Shown: positions 17,532 through 25,112 of the stretch, in pieces | Position numbering within the stretch: position 1 is the first letter of the stretch | Layout: every line of letters starts with the position of its first letter | Source: Bacilli bacterium | GTDB lineage: Bacteria; Bacillota_I; Bacilli_A; RF39; UBA660 | Reading direction: 5' to 3' | Length of the DNA: 42,380 bases | Assembly: GCA_017473105.1 (NCBI GenBank) | Contig: JAFUNE010000003.1 | Span: 1-42,380 of the forward strand | Notes under the pieces: generated by a model | Told to the model about the DNA's origin: nothing | The model's input: only the letters and a program-made list of their open reading frames with translations | Database searches by the model: none | Translations under genes and position numbers: made by a program

Positions 17532-18277
17532 AATATATATGGTTCACTTTTTGTTCCATTTCCAGAAGAAATTTTTAAATCTTTATTTAAATAAACGACT
17601 GGTCTTATCATTGCTTTTTCATTTTCGTTTTCCTTTAAAAAATCAAAATTTACATATACAGATGGAGTCATTGTTAACCATTTTTGAGAAGAATATAAAT
17701 AATTAGATTTTCTATTTACCCAAAAGAAAATATTAAGATATTGATCTAACGTAACATAAGTAGTTGCATTTGCAATTTCAACAACACTCAACATACCAAC
17801 ATTATATTCTTTACTTTCAAGTTCAACTAATTCATTTAATGATTCAAAAGAAGTTAATTTACTAATATCATAATAAGTAGAATCAAATTCACCTTTAACA
17901 ATATTATCATTATTTTTTAAACCATTAAAATAATCATTATTTAAATAATCTATTACTTCATTATATTCACTTTCATATTCCAATAAATCATTTCTAACTA
18001 TTTTTATAGTACCATCTTTTTCAAGAGATACAATTCTCCATAATTCATCATTAAATTTTATATAATTATCTATATTTCCTCTAAAAATATACTTATCTTT
18101 TATTTTATAAAGACCATTTCCACTTTCAACTATTTCATATAAATTCATAACTCTAAGAGCTAATGTATCACCAATATTTGTTACTTTCTTATCATCTTTT
18201 TTTACTTCCTTATGAAAACAAAAAACTAACAATAATAATATAATTAATAAAATAAAATATATATACCTCTTTTTCAT
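17522..18277 (-). CDS. Membrane-anchored surface protein, element cargo (251 aa)
   Basis: An N-terminal membrane segment (residues 5-21, YIYFILLIILLLLVFCF) precedes an extracellular domain with YIFRGNIDNYIKFNDELWRIVSLEKDGTIKIVRNDLLE, then DYLNNDYFNGL, and ends MIRPVVYLNKDLKISSGNG. This order (W-R-I-V-S ... I-V-R ... YLNN-Y-F ... RPVVYL) is a recurring domain of Bacillota surface proteins, close to what is called DUF6273. A related arrangement occurs in the 399-aa protein at 29312. No catalytic site is known for it. It follows the second sulfotransferase by 17 nt in one operon that ends at a strong terminator, so it may be that protein's surface partner. Confidence 0.75.
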   Translation of the reverse strand: MKKRYIYFILLIILLLLVFCFHKEVKKDDKKVTNIGDTLALRVMNLYEIVESGNGLYKIKDKYIFRGNIDNYIKFNDELWRIVSLEKDGTIKIVRNDLLEYESEYNEVIDYLNNDYFNGLKNNDNIVKGEFDSTYYDISKLTSFESLNELVELESKEYNVGMLSVVEIANATTYVTLDQYLNIFFWVNRKSNYLYSSQKWLTMTPSVYVNFDFLKENENEKAMIRPVVYLNKDLKISSGNGTKSEPYILNY

Positions 18278-18294
18278 AGCAATTCTCTCTTTTA

Positions 18295-20154
18295 TTAATT
18301 AAAATTTATTACTTTCTCAGTATCATACATAATATCATTTACTTTTACATATAATGAATAAATTCCATTATCTTGTGAAACTCTTATAGAATTACTCTCT
18401 TTTTTATTTTTTTCTTTGTAATTATAACTATATGTCTTATAATTTTTGGAAACTAAATATACATTTACTTCATCACTCTCTAAAAAATCATCTGTTAAAA
18501 TAATTCTATTAATATAAGTTTCAACATTTCCATTATATTTTTTAGCATTTTTAAATTCATTACCTAAACTTAACGTTAATACTTCTTCATTCTCTATCTC
18601 TAAATTTGATATTCTCTTATAATCTTGTACTTCATAATTATCAGTTATATCTTTATATAAAGAAGATATTTTATAAGTTCTATAAATTAAATCAGGTGAA
18701 GTTGCTCTAAAAACAATATTATCATTTTTATCAATTTCTTCAATAACACCATTTAAATATTTTTCATCATTTATTGTAATATTATTAACATTTTTATAAG
18801 CTTCTTGAGAAATAGACCATCCATAAGTAATTAATTTATTACCATCATCTAAAATATCAAAATAACCAGCAACTTTACTAAACTCTTTTTTATTAGATGA
18901 ATATTCCCAAACAGATTCAATAGTTTTATTACTATAATCTATTTTATATAAATTAACACTAGTATAATTATTAATAAAATCCTTTAACTTTATACTTTTA
19001 TTAAACATATCATAATCGTTATTATGAACACCAAGTAACCCATCTTCAGTAATAAATGCACTATGTTGACCAGCAGTATATCTTGTATTACCCATAGGTT
19101 TTAAAAAATAATTTTTAAATGCATCAGAATATATTTTTTTATCACCAAATATCCATTTTATCTCATAATTTTCCATATTTATCATCATTATAGAATTAAG
19201 ACCCCTAACAGATATTAAAAGTTCTTTAGAATCTTTAAAATATTGAGCAGAATTAATTACAATATCATAATTAGTACCTAATTTTTTTGTCCATTCAGAA
19301 TCAATTTTATATAAAATATCATATAAATCAAAACTTTCTATTATCTTTCCAGTATTTAAATCCATCGTATAAACAACGGATTCTAAAAAATCAGATTTAT
19401 CTTCAGAACCTAATACTAACATTTTACTTTCACTCAAAGGTATAAGTTCATGATGATAACCAAAGTCAGAAACATACTGATTATATATTTTGCCTAAATA
19501 ATCCATTTCAATAAAACTAGAATAATTAATCTTAACTCCATTTGTTCCTTGACGCGGATCACTTATATAAAAATGACCATTAGATAAGTATTCAATATCA
19601 CCTGCATAATCTCCAACTATATACCAAACAAGTTTACCACTACTATCATATATCGCATTACTTTCAAAATTAGGAGAAACAAAATATAAACCATCTTCAT
19701 TTAAAGTTTTCTCCACATTAATTCTATTACCATCAAACTCTTCTGTTACAACAGAATAATTAACAGATTTATCATCTAATGTTAATTTAATAATATTATT
19801 ATAATTATCATATAAACCATAAATAGGAATAACATGACTTTTCGTTTTTTCTGTCTTAGTCACATCTTTACCATTTATATTTACACCAATACTAACCTCA
19901 TCATCTGTATTAAAAATAATCAAAGCAGTAAGCGGACAAAGTTCATATGGATTAACTATAACTTTTGCTTTTTCAAATGTATAATCACCTTTTATGTATT
20001 CTTTTATTTTTTTATCCATTTGAGTTTGTTTTTCAATTATCTCACCATATGCATAAATAATATCTTTTTCTTTAGTAAATTTATTTCCATAACTAACAAA
20101 ACAAATTATTATAAAAAATACAATAAATATTAAAACATAAATTCCCTTTTTCAT
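18295..20154 (-). CDS. Aryl-sulfate sulfotransferase (AssT)-like protein, one active-site His replaced (619 aa)
   Basis: AssT enzymes move a sulfate group between phenolic compounds through a sulfated His. I start it at ATG 20154, which has AAGGTGG upstream; the frame runs 51 codons further but overlaps the preceding terminator. A membrane helix (residues 4-21) anchors it outside. An N-terminal beta domain (about 60-160) precedes a six-bladed propeller with EDGLYFVSPNFESNAIYD, GYHHELIPL (H234/H235), SVRGLNS (R317) and TAGQHSAF (H364). These fit the E. coli active site H252, R374 and H436. The counterpart of H356, normally HxNS, reads VINS, so that His appears to be Val299. Activity may be altered. 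Second gene of the element cargo, with its own promoter. Confidence 0.82.
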   Translation of the reverse strand: MKKGIYVLIFIVFFIIICFVSYGNKFTKEKDIIYAYGEIIEKQTQMDKKIKEYIKGDYTFEKAKVIVNPYELCPLTALIIFNTDDEVSIGVNINGKDVTKTEKTKSHVIPIYGLYDNYNNIIKLTLDDKSVNYSVVTEEFDGNRINVEKTLNEDGLYFVSPNFESNAIYDSSGKLVWYIVGDYAGDIEYLSNGHFYISDPRQGTNGVKINYSSFIEMDYLGKIYNQYVSDFGYHHELIPLSESKMLVLGSEDKSDFLESVVYTMDLNTGKIIESFDLYDILYKIDSEWTKKLGTNYDIVINSAQYFKDSKELLISVRGLNSIMMINMENYEIKWIFGDKKIYSDAFKNYFLKPMGNTRYTAGQHSAFITEDGLLGVHNNDYDMFNKSIKLKDFINNYTSVNLYKIDYSNKTIESVWEYSSNKKEFSKVAGYFDILDDGNKLITYGWSISQEAYKNVNNITINDEKYLNGVIEEIDKNDNIVFRATSPDLIYRTYKISSLYKDITDNYEVQDYKRISNLEIENEEVLTLSLGNEFKNAKKYNGNVETYINRIILTDDFLESDEVNVYLVSKNYKTYSYNYKEKNKKESNSIRVSQDNGIYSLYVKVNDIMYDTEKVINFN

Positions 20155-20179
20155 AATATCCCACCTTAAATACATTTTT

Positions 20180-20209
20180 ATTATATCAGTATAAATATTA
20201 AAAAAACAA
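20180..20209 (-). promoter_or_regulatory. Promoter of the second sulfotransferase gene
   Basis: On the minus strand, TTGTTT (20204-20209), an 18-bp spacer, then TATAAT (20180-20185) in the extended form TGATATAAT. It lies between the preceding terminator and the 20154 start. Confidence 0.6.
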
Positions 20210-20238
20210 TAAAAAAAGCAATATATACCATATTGCTT
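20208..20238 (-). terminator. Terminator of the first sulfotransferase gene
   Basis: A 9-bp stem AAGCAATAT / ATATTGCTT (20216-20224 with 20230-20238) is followed on the minus strand by seven T. It directly follows the stop at 20240. Confidence 0.85.
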
Positions 20239-20239
20239 C

Positions 20240-21613
20240 TTAATATTTATATACCCTATAAACAGACGATTCAACATCAGGATACTCAAATGTAAAATAT
20301 ACTTCATTTGTCTCTAAATTTATTTCTTGAAAACCCTTTTTTCCCTTATTAATACTTCTACCATAATCCACCACGTATATATTATTAGTCATATCACTTG
20401 GCCAAACACTACCAAGCTGATAAGAAAGACAATCTAAATTGTAATTTTTAATGTTCTCAACTTTCATATTTTCCTGATCTAAATTAAATACAACAACAGA
20501 ACTTTTTCCATCATCAAGATAAACAAAATCAGATTTAATACTTTTATTATTATTACTAAAAACCATATATGTATTATCTTTTCTAACTATTGAATGTTGT
20601 CTATAAAATATATGTGTATTAAAATCATTATTTTTATTTCCACCTAATCTCCAAATAATATCTCCAATATTAATGTCTAATTTAACAATCTCATTTGAAT
20701 GCCTAAAACTTAATAATAAATTATTATCACTATCTAATTCAAATGAATTAAAGTGATGTTGAACTCTACTAATTATTTTCTCTCCATCTCTACCAATATC
20801 ATCAAAATCACTAATTGGAAACTCATGCTCCCAAAGAACTTTATCATCACTAATTTTAGTAATCACTTCAATTTCATCATCATTAATTATATTAACTAAA
20901 TAAGTATTTAAATCTAATAACAAATAATCATGTGGATCTATAAAACCATCATTTTTAAATTTCTTTATTAAATTATACTCTTCATCCAATATACATAAAT
21001 TATCTTTACCATCTTCATCTTCATCAAGATAACTATAATATATTTTATTATCTATAATCTCCTTCTTAAATAGATATGAATTATATCCACCTTCTCTATA
21101 AAAAATAATATTTCCTTCATTATTCATTTTTACTAAGAAAATTCCACTACCAAAATTACTCTTCCCATAACTAGCAGCATAAGTAGTAAAATAAAAATCC
21201 CCATTCGTTGTTGATTCACCAATAGTATTAAACACAGGCATAGACTCAGGTAAAGTATTAATAATATATTTTTTATATTTACTTTCACCCTTATATTTTA
21301 TTTCTAATTCTATTTTATTTTTATTATTTATTTCAACAATACCAAGGTTCTTCTTTTTATTAACTTTTTCACCATTAACTTTTATATTTGAAAAATAGTT
21401 GTCTTTCTCAATTACAATATCAAATTCAGAATTAAGAGTAATCAAATTTACTACAGAATCTGTTTTACCATTAACAAATGTATACTCCTCATTTGCAATA
21501 ATTAACTTAACATCATTTGGAATAAACATATAAGTAATAAAAAAAGAAACAATAATTAATAATACTACAATAACTATAATAAACTTATGTTTTTTTAGAA
21601 ATCTTTTTTTCAT
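20240..21613 (-). CDS. Arylsulfotransferase-family protein (Arylsulfotran_2-like, 457 aa)
   Basis: An N-terminal membrane helix (about 10-29) places the rest outside the cell. A short beta domain (30-120) leads into a propeller with the family signatures. FIDPHDYLLLD carries H228, RVQHHFNSFELD carries H287, LLLSFRHSNEIVKLD carries R304, and IFYRQHSIVRKDNTYMVFSN carries H340. These four line up with H252, H356, R374 and H436 of E. coli AssT, so by motif reading the full active site is present. IGDIIWRLGG is the typical blade closing. The natural substrate is unknown; the family transfers sulfate between phenols. It is transcribed alone from a promoter beside attR, and ends at its own terminator. 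Confidence 0.85.
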   Translation of the reverse strand: MKKRFLKKHKFIIVIVVLLIIVSFFITYMFIPNDVKLIIANEEYTFVNGKTDSVVNLITLNSEFDIVIEKDNYFSNIKVNGEKVNKKKNLGIVEINNKNKIELEIKYKGESKYKKYIINTLPESMPVFNTIGESTTNGDFYFTTYAASYGKSNFGSGIFLVKMNNEGNIIFYREGGYNSYLFKKEIIDNKIYYSYLDEDEDGKDNLCILDEEYNLIKKFKNDGFIDPHDYLLLDLNTYLVNIINDDEIEVITKISDDKVLWEHEFPISDFDDIGRDGEKIISRVQHHFNSFELDSDNNLLLSFRHSNEIVKLDINIGDIIWRLGGNKNNDFNTHIFYRQHSIVRKDNTYMVFSNNNKSIKSDFVYLDDGKSSVVVFNLDQENMKVENIKNYNLDCLSYQLGSVWPSDMTNNIYVVDYGRSINKGKKGFQEINLETNEVYFTFEYPDVESSVYRVYKY

Positions 21614-21638
21614 ACATTTACCTCATACTATTATATTT

Positions 21639-21668
21639 ATTATATACTTAGTTTATTTTAAAGAACAA
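21639..21668 (-). promoter_or_regulatory. Promoter of the first sulfotransferase gene, beside attR
   Basis: On the minus strand, TTGTTC (21663-21668), an 18-bp spacer, then TATAAT (21639-21644). It lies about 37 bp inside the right end of the element. Confidence 0.6.
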
Positions 21669-21683
21669 GTTTAAATATAAAAA

Positions 21684-21692
21684 TGATATAAC
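21684..21692 (+). promoter_or_regulatory. Possible outward-facing promoter at the right end of the element
   Basis: The plus strand reads TGATATAAC, an extended -10 one base from consensus, pointing out of the element into the broken binding-protein gene and the ABC genes. No convincing -35 is visible. Confidence 0.35.
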
Positions 21693-21704
21693 TTTATTTA
21701 TTCA

Positions 21705-21710
21705 CAGGTG
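21705..21710 (+). repeat. attR core CAGGTG
   Basis: This is the right copy of the 6-bp core. TTATTCACA (21698-21706) on its left is the inverted partner of TGTGAATAA at 15866-15874. The reading frame of the binding protein resumes at GGT (21707) with no stop. Confidence 0.85.
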
Positions 21711-22480
21711 CTGATAAAGTTGCTTCATCTATTTTATCTGAAGAAGCACATATTGGTTTTTCTGGACCAGAAGCAACCATATATGTATATAACAATAGTA
21801 ATCAAAAACTTATTTCTTTTGCATCCCTAACAAAAAAAGATGGACAATTCATAGTCGGAGATTGCAAACTAAAAAACACTTTTACATTAAATGATTTAAA
21901 AAATAAAACAATATTAGCAGGAAGAAATGGCGGAATGCCTTTAATGATGTTTGAATATGCATTAAAAAATAATAACATAAATAAAAGTGATTTAGTAATA
22001 GATACAAGTGTAGAATTTGCAAATTTAACAAGTGCTTTTATTTCAAAACAAGGAGACTTTGTAAACTTATTTGAACCAAATGCAACGTCATTAGAAAATC
22101 AAAATATCGGATGTGTTTTATCATCACTTGGTAACCTAACTGGAAATGTCCCATACACAACCTTCTATGCAAAAGAAGAATATATAAAAAACAATAAAGA
22201 TATAATTAAAAAATTTAATAAAGCGTTAAATAAAGGAATAAAATTCACAAAAGAAAATAATTCATATGATATAGCTCAAATCATTCAAAAGCAATTTCCT
22301 GATACAAATATAGCTGATTTAGAAAATATAATAGAAAGATATAAACAAATCGATGCATGGTACGATAACACCAAATTAAATATAAAAGATTATGATAAAC
22401 TTCAAGAAATAATGATGTATGGTAACAGTATAAACAAAAAAATAGATTCATCGTTACTAATAACAAATGAATTCAACTAA
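21711..22480 (+). pseudogene. 3' part of ABC transporter substrate-binding protein gene
   Basis: The frame is open from the attR core and continues the family pattern exactly where the 5' part breaks: after TPG comes ADKVASSILSEEAHIGFSGPEATIYVYN. Then follow the hinge and ligand motifs LKNKTILAGRNGGMPLMMFEY, GDFVNLFEPNA and NVPYTTFYAKEEYI. The first internal ATG, at 21935, is not a native start. These motifs are those of NMT1/THI5-SsuA-type binding proteins for sulfonates, taurine, thiamine precursors or similar solutes; I cannot pick the ligand. The 3' end overlaps the ATPase gene by 14 nt, so translation of the ATPase may have depended on this gene being intact. Confidence 0.88.
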
Positions 22481-23213
22481 ACTACTACAAGTTAATAACT
22501 TGTCAAAAACATTTTACACAAAAAAAGATGAACTTAAAGTAATAGATAATATCTCTTTTGATGTATTTGAAAAAGATATTGTTGCTCTAATCGGACCATC
22601 AGGATGTGGAAAAAGTTCAATATTAAATATAATATCAAACCTAGATAAACAATATAAAGGAACAATATCTAAAAAAGAAAATATTAAAATTGCATATATG
22701 TTTCAAGAAGACACTTTATTTGATTGGTTAACTATTTATGAAAATGCAGTTTTTAACCTTAAATTAACAAAAAATCTAACAAAAGAAAATATAGAATATG
22801 TTAACAACTTGTTAAGAAAATATAAACTTTACGAATTTAAAGATAACTATCCAAATACCCTATCTGGCGGAATGAAACAAAGACTATCTCTTATTAGAAC
22901 ACTTTCATTAAAACCAAATATATTACTTTTAGATGAACCTTTTTGTGCACTTGATTACCAAACTAAATTAAAAATTATAACAGATGTTTATAATATCATT
23001 AAAGAAGAAAAAATAACTGCAATTATCGTTACTCATGATATAGAAGAAGCAATATCACTTTGTAATAAAATAATTGTATTAACAAACAGACCAACTAAAA
23101 TTAAACATACCCACATAATTAAAATAAATGAAAATCCATTAACAATAAGAAATACAAAAGAATTTTCATATTATCATAATTTAATATGGGAGGAAATAGA
23201 AAAAAATGTCTAA
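22467..23213 (+). CDS. ABC transporter ATPase, SsuB/TauB/ThiZ-like (248 aa)
   Basis: This is the energising subunit of the importer whose binding protein is split upstream. Walker A GPSGCGKSS covers residues 43-51, Q-loop Q80 lies in YMFQED, signature LSGGMKQR is at 132-139, Walker B ILLLDEP follows with D156 and E157, and the H-loop is in IVTHDIEEA. The short form, with DWLTIYENAVFNL after the Q-loop, is typical of nitrate/sulfonate/taurine-type importers. The start overlaps the binding-protein gene by 14 nt and the end overlaps the permease gene by 8 nt, a tight three-gene operon. All motifs are intact, so decay after the insertion is not yet visible. Confidence 0.92.
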   Translation: MNSTKLLQVNNLSKTFYTKKDELKVIDNISFDVFEKDIVALIGPSGCGKSSILNIISNLDKQYKGTISKKENIKIAYMFQEDTLFDWLTIYENAVFNLKLTKNLTKENIEYVNNLLRKYKLYEFKDNYPNTLSGGMKQRLSLIRTLSLKPNILLLDEPFCALDYQTKLKIITDVYNIIKEEKITAIIVTHDIEEAISLCNKIIVLTNRPTKIKHTHIIKINENPLTIRNTKEFSYYHNLIWEEIEKNV

Positions 23214-23973
23214 AGAACATTTATTATATTTAAAAAACATAAAAAGAAAAAAACAAATTATTTTTTTTTCACAAATACTATTATTAATAACGTTCATACT
23301 CGCATGGGAATTATTAGCAAAAAATAATATTATTAATTCATTTATAACAAGTAGTCCATCTAATATAATTAAAACAATAATTGAATTATATAACCAAAAT
23401 AATTTATTTATTCATATAATAACAACAATTAATGAAGTTTTACTTTCTTTCTTTATAACGTCTACTCTATCTCTTATAATTGCTATAGTTTTATATTCAA
23501 ATGAAACAATAGAAAAAATAATAGACCCTTATATAACAATCTTAAACTCATTACCTAAAGTAGCTCTTGGTCCATTAATCATAATATATTTAGGGGCAAA
23601 CACAAAAAGCATAATAACTATGTCTATTTTAATATCAATAATACTATCAACGCAAAACATATTAAATGGATTTAAAAATACCAATAAAAATAAAATTAAA
23701 TTATTAAAAACATTAAATGCATCAAAAAAAGATATAATAACAAAACTAGTAATACCATCAAATAAACAAACAATAATAAATTCATTAAAAATAAATATTT
23801 CAATGTGTTTAATCGGAACTATTCAAGGTGAATTTCTTACATCTAAATCAGGAATTGGATACCTTATAATGTATGGAACACAAGTATTCAACTTAAATCT
23901 TGTCATGACAGGAATAATACTATTAACTATAATTTCATATATTATGTATTTGGCTGTAAATAAATTAAAATAA
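23206..23973 (+). CDS. ABC transporter permease, SsuC/ThiX-like (255 aa)
   Basis: About six membrane helices, beginning at residues 14-36 (IIFFSQILLLITFILAWELLA). The family opening SSPSNIIKTIIELYNQN follows the first helix. The cytoplasmic coupling loop contains the EAA-like stretch NASKKDIITKLVIPSNKQTIINSLKINISM. Near the end come GTIQGEFLTSKSGIGYLIMYG and a last helix, as in BPD-type permeases of the sulfonate/taurine/thiamine-precursor group. Two copies would form the channel with the ATPase. It ends at a strong terminator. Without the binding protein the importer should be inactive, unless another binding protein serves it. Confidence 0.9.
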   Translation: MSKEHLLYLKNIKRKKQIIFFSQILLLITFILAWELLAKNNIINSFITSSPSNIIKTIIELYNQNNLFIHIITTINEVLLSFFITSTLSLIIAIVLYSNETIEKIIDPYITILNSLPKVALGPLIIIYLGANTKSIITMSILISIILSTQNILNGFKNTNKNKIKLLKTLNASKKDIITKLVIPSNKQTIINSLKINISMCLIGTIQGEFLTSKSGIGYLIMYGTQVFNLNLVMTGIILLTIISYIMYLAVNKLK

Positions 23974-23999
23974 AAAAATCCTTTTTTAAGGATTTTTAT
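23972..23999. terminator. Terminator between permease and the opposing gene
   Basis: The stem AAAAATCCTT / AAGGATTTTT with loop TTTT has T-runs on the plus side and A-runs on the other, so it works in both directions. It overlaps the stop of the minus-strand gene at 23996. Confidence 0.85.
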
Positions 24000-24541
24000 T
24001 TTTTAGTTTGATTATTATACATAAGATCTCTTGCTTTTCTCTTCTTATTATAAATAATTATAGCAATAGCAGTAATTACTGCAAAAATAATCATAAATCC
24101 AAAAATGATTCCAAATATAATTAAAATAAATTTTAAAATATTCTCAGAACCTATATGTTCAAATAAATCAGTGTTAATAACAATATAATCAGAACCAACT
24201 TTTTTTATTTCTATATCTGCTGTAAAACCACTTACATTCCATCCAACACCATTAGCATTAAATCTTATAGTAATTTTATAGTATTCATCACTCAATCTTT
24301 CACTTTCAATTACTTGATACATTATATTAATACCATTTAAATATTCATGAACATTACTCGTAATCTCAGTATTATTTTGATCTATAATTTTGTAAATATC
24401 CTCATCCCCATCATTTAAATCAGAAATAAACTCTTCAAGTACTTCTTCAACTTCATAAGGTATATCATCTTTAGCATAAATAACATTCGCGCAAGAAAAC
24501 ATCATTACACATGTAATTAATAATAATAATATTTTTTTCAT
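23996..24541 (-). CDS. Secreted/membrane protein of unknown function (181 aa)
   Basis: ATG at 24541 has AGGTGA just upstream and gives a clean signal peptide (MKKILLLLITCVMMFSCANVIYA). About 105 extracellular residues follow, with DIPYEVEEVLEEFISDLNDGDEDI and a beta-rich middle (YYKITIRFNANGVGWNVSGFTADIEIKKVG). A membrane helix (about 131-160, FILIIFGIIFGFMIIFAVITAIAIIIY) and a basic tail NKKRKARD end it. It is a type I surface protein with no motif I can name; the middle resembles small NTF2/DUF4878-like domains in outline only. An extended -10 (TGATATACT on the minus strand, 24563-24571) precedes it. Confidence 0.7.
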   Translation of the reverse strand: MKKILLLLITCVMMFSCANVIYAKDDIPYEVEEVLEEFISDLNDGDEDIYKIIDQNNTEITSNVHEYLNGINIMYQVIESERLSDEYYKITIRFNANGVGWNVSGFTADIEIKKVGSDYIVINTDLFEHIGSENILKFILIIFGIIFGFMIIFAVITAIAIIIYNKKRKARDLMYNNQTKK

Positions 24542-24562
24542 TTTTTCACCTACCACAAATAA

Positions 24563-24571
24563 AGTATATCA
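24563..24571 (-). promoter_or_regulatory. Extended -10 promoter of the 181-aa gene
   Basis: On the minus strand this reads TGATATACT, about 22 bp before the start and just after the terminator of the upstream gene. Confidence 0.5.
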
Positions 24572-24578
24572 TTTATAA

Positions 24579-24605
24579 AAAAGAAAAACTACACAATGTG
24601 TAGTT
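24579..24605 (-). terminator. Terminator of the 131-aa gene
   Basis: The arms AACTACACA / TGTGTAGTT (24587-24605) overlap the stop and are followed on the minus strand by T-rich sequence. Confidence 0.75.
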
Positions 24606-24999
24606 AAATTTTTCCTTTTTTATCTTTTATACTTCTAATATATTTAAATATAGAATATATATATAAACAAACAATTATAAAAATACAATATGGAAATAAA
24701 ATCTTAGCAGTACTTTCTGGTATTATAGCATACGTTTTATCAACACCATTAATTGGAATAGTCAATCTAAAACATAAAATTAACATAGCCATTATTACCA
24801 AACCTACAATTTCATCAGCACAAACTTTTCCTAGTGTAAACATATTTAAAAATGGTAAAAAAGCTAATATAGAATTTCTACCATATAAATTTTTATTTAA
24901 CTTATTTGTAATTAAAGCCTGTAAAATAAAAGCTAATATGGAAATTGCAAGTATAATTTGCCACTTCCAAGTATTCAAAAATAATAAAATACTTTCCAT
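24604..24999 (-). CDS. Small integral membrane protein (131 aa)
   Basis: Four predicted membrane helices: residues 12-30, about 43-57 (NSILAFLPFLNMFTLG, weaker), 64-80 (VGLVIMAMLILCFRL) and 101-120 (AKILFPYCIFIIVCLYIYSIF), with a basic C-terminus. The stretch NKNLYGRNSILAFLPFLNMFTLGKV resembles the interior of small DUF5684-type membrane proteins, where a K-P-W/A-PFLN-like motif occurs, but I cannot confirm the family. Start at ATG 24999 with AGGAGTG upstream. It is separately terminated from the gene downstream. Confidence 0.65.
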   Translation of the reverse strand: MESILLFLNTWKWQIILAISILAFILQALITNKLNKNLYGRNSILAFLPFLNMFTLGKVCADEIVGLVIMAMLILCFRLTIPINGVDKTYAIIPESTAKILFPYCIFIIVCLYIYSIFKYIRSIKDKKGKI

Positions 25000-25058
25000 T
25001 TTATCACTCCTATTATAAATATATTAGCATATCAAACAAAAATTATCAATTATGTATA

Positions 25059-25087
25059 TTGAAGAATATCATAAAAATTGATATAAT
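25059..25087 (+). promoter_or_regulatory. Promoter of pflBA
   Basis: TTGAAG (25059-25064), a 17-bp spacer and TATAAT (25082-25087) in the extended form TGATATAAT. An AAGGAGG ribosome site follows and the ATG is at 25113. Confidence 0.8.
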
Positions 25088-25112
25088 TTAAGACGATAAT
25101 AAGGAGGATTAA

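Larger units (their letters stand above)
15868..21710 (-). mobile_element. 5.84-kb serine-recombinase element with sulfotransferase cargo
   Basis: The element occupies 5843 bp between two CAGGTG copies and interrupts the substrate-binding protein gene. Contents in minus-strand order are an arylsulfotransferase-like gene (21613-20240), a second one (20154-18295), a membrane protein (18277-17522), a 26-aa ORF and a large serine recombinase (17373-15886). The recombinase stop lies 18 bp from the attL core. The ends carry a perfect 9-bp inverted repeat (TGTGAATAA and TTATTCACA) flanking GG. There are no conjugation, relaxase or replication genes, so it is either a simple recombinase transposon or moves with help. 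Removing it restores the host gene in frame. Confidence 0.88.

Noticed and set aside
20155..20307. 51-codon N-terminal extension of the 619-aa sulfotransferase
   Set aside because: It runs through the preceding gene's terminator and the promoter at 20180-20209. The ATG at 20154 has AAGGTGG and is followed directly by a signal-anchor.
21935..22480. Stand-alone 181-aa gene starting at ATG 21935
   Set aside because: The frame is open back to the attR core and the upstream residues match the binding-protein family, so this is the 3' part of a split gene.
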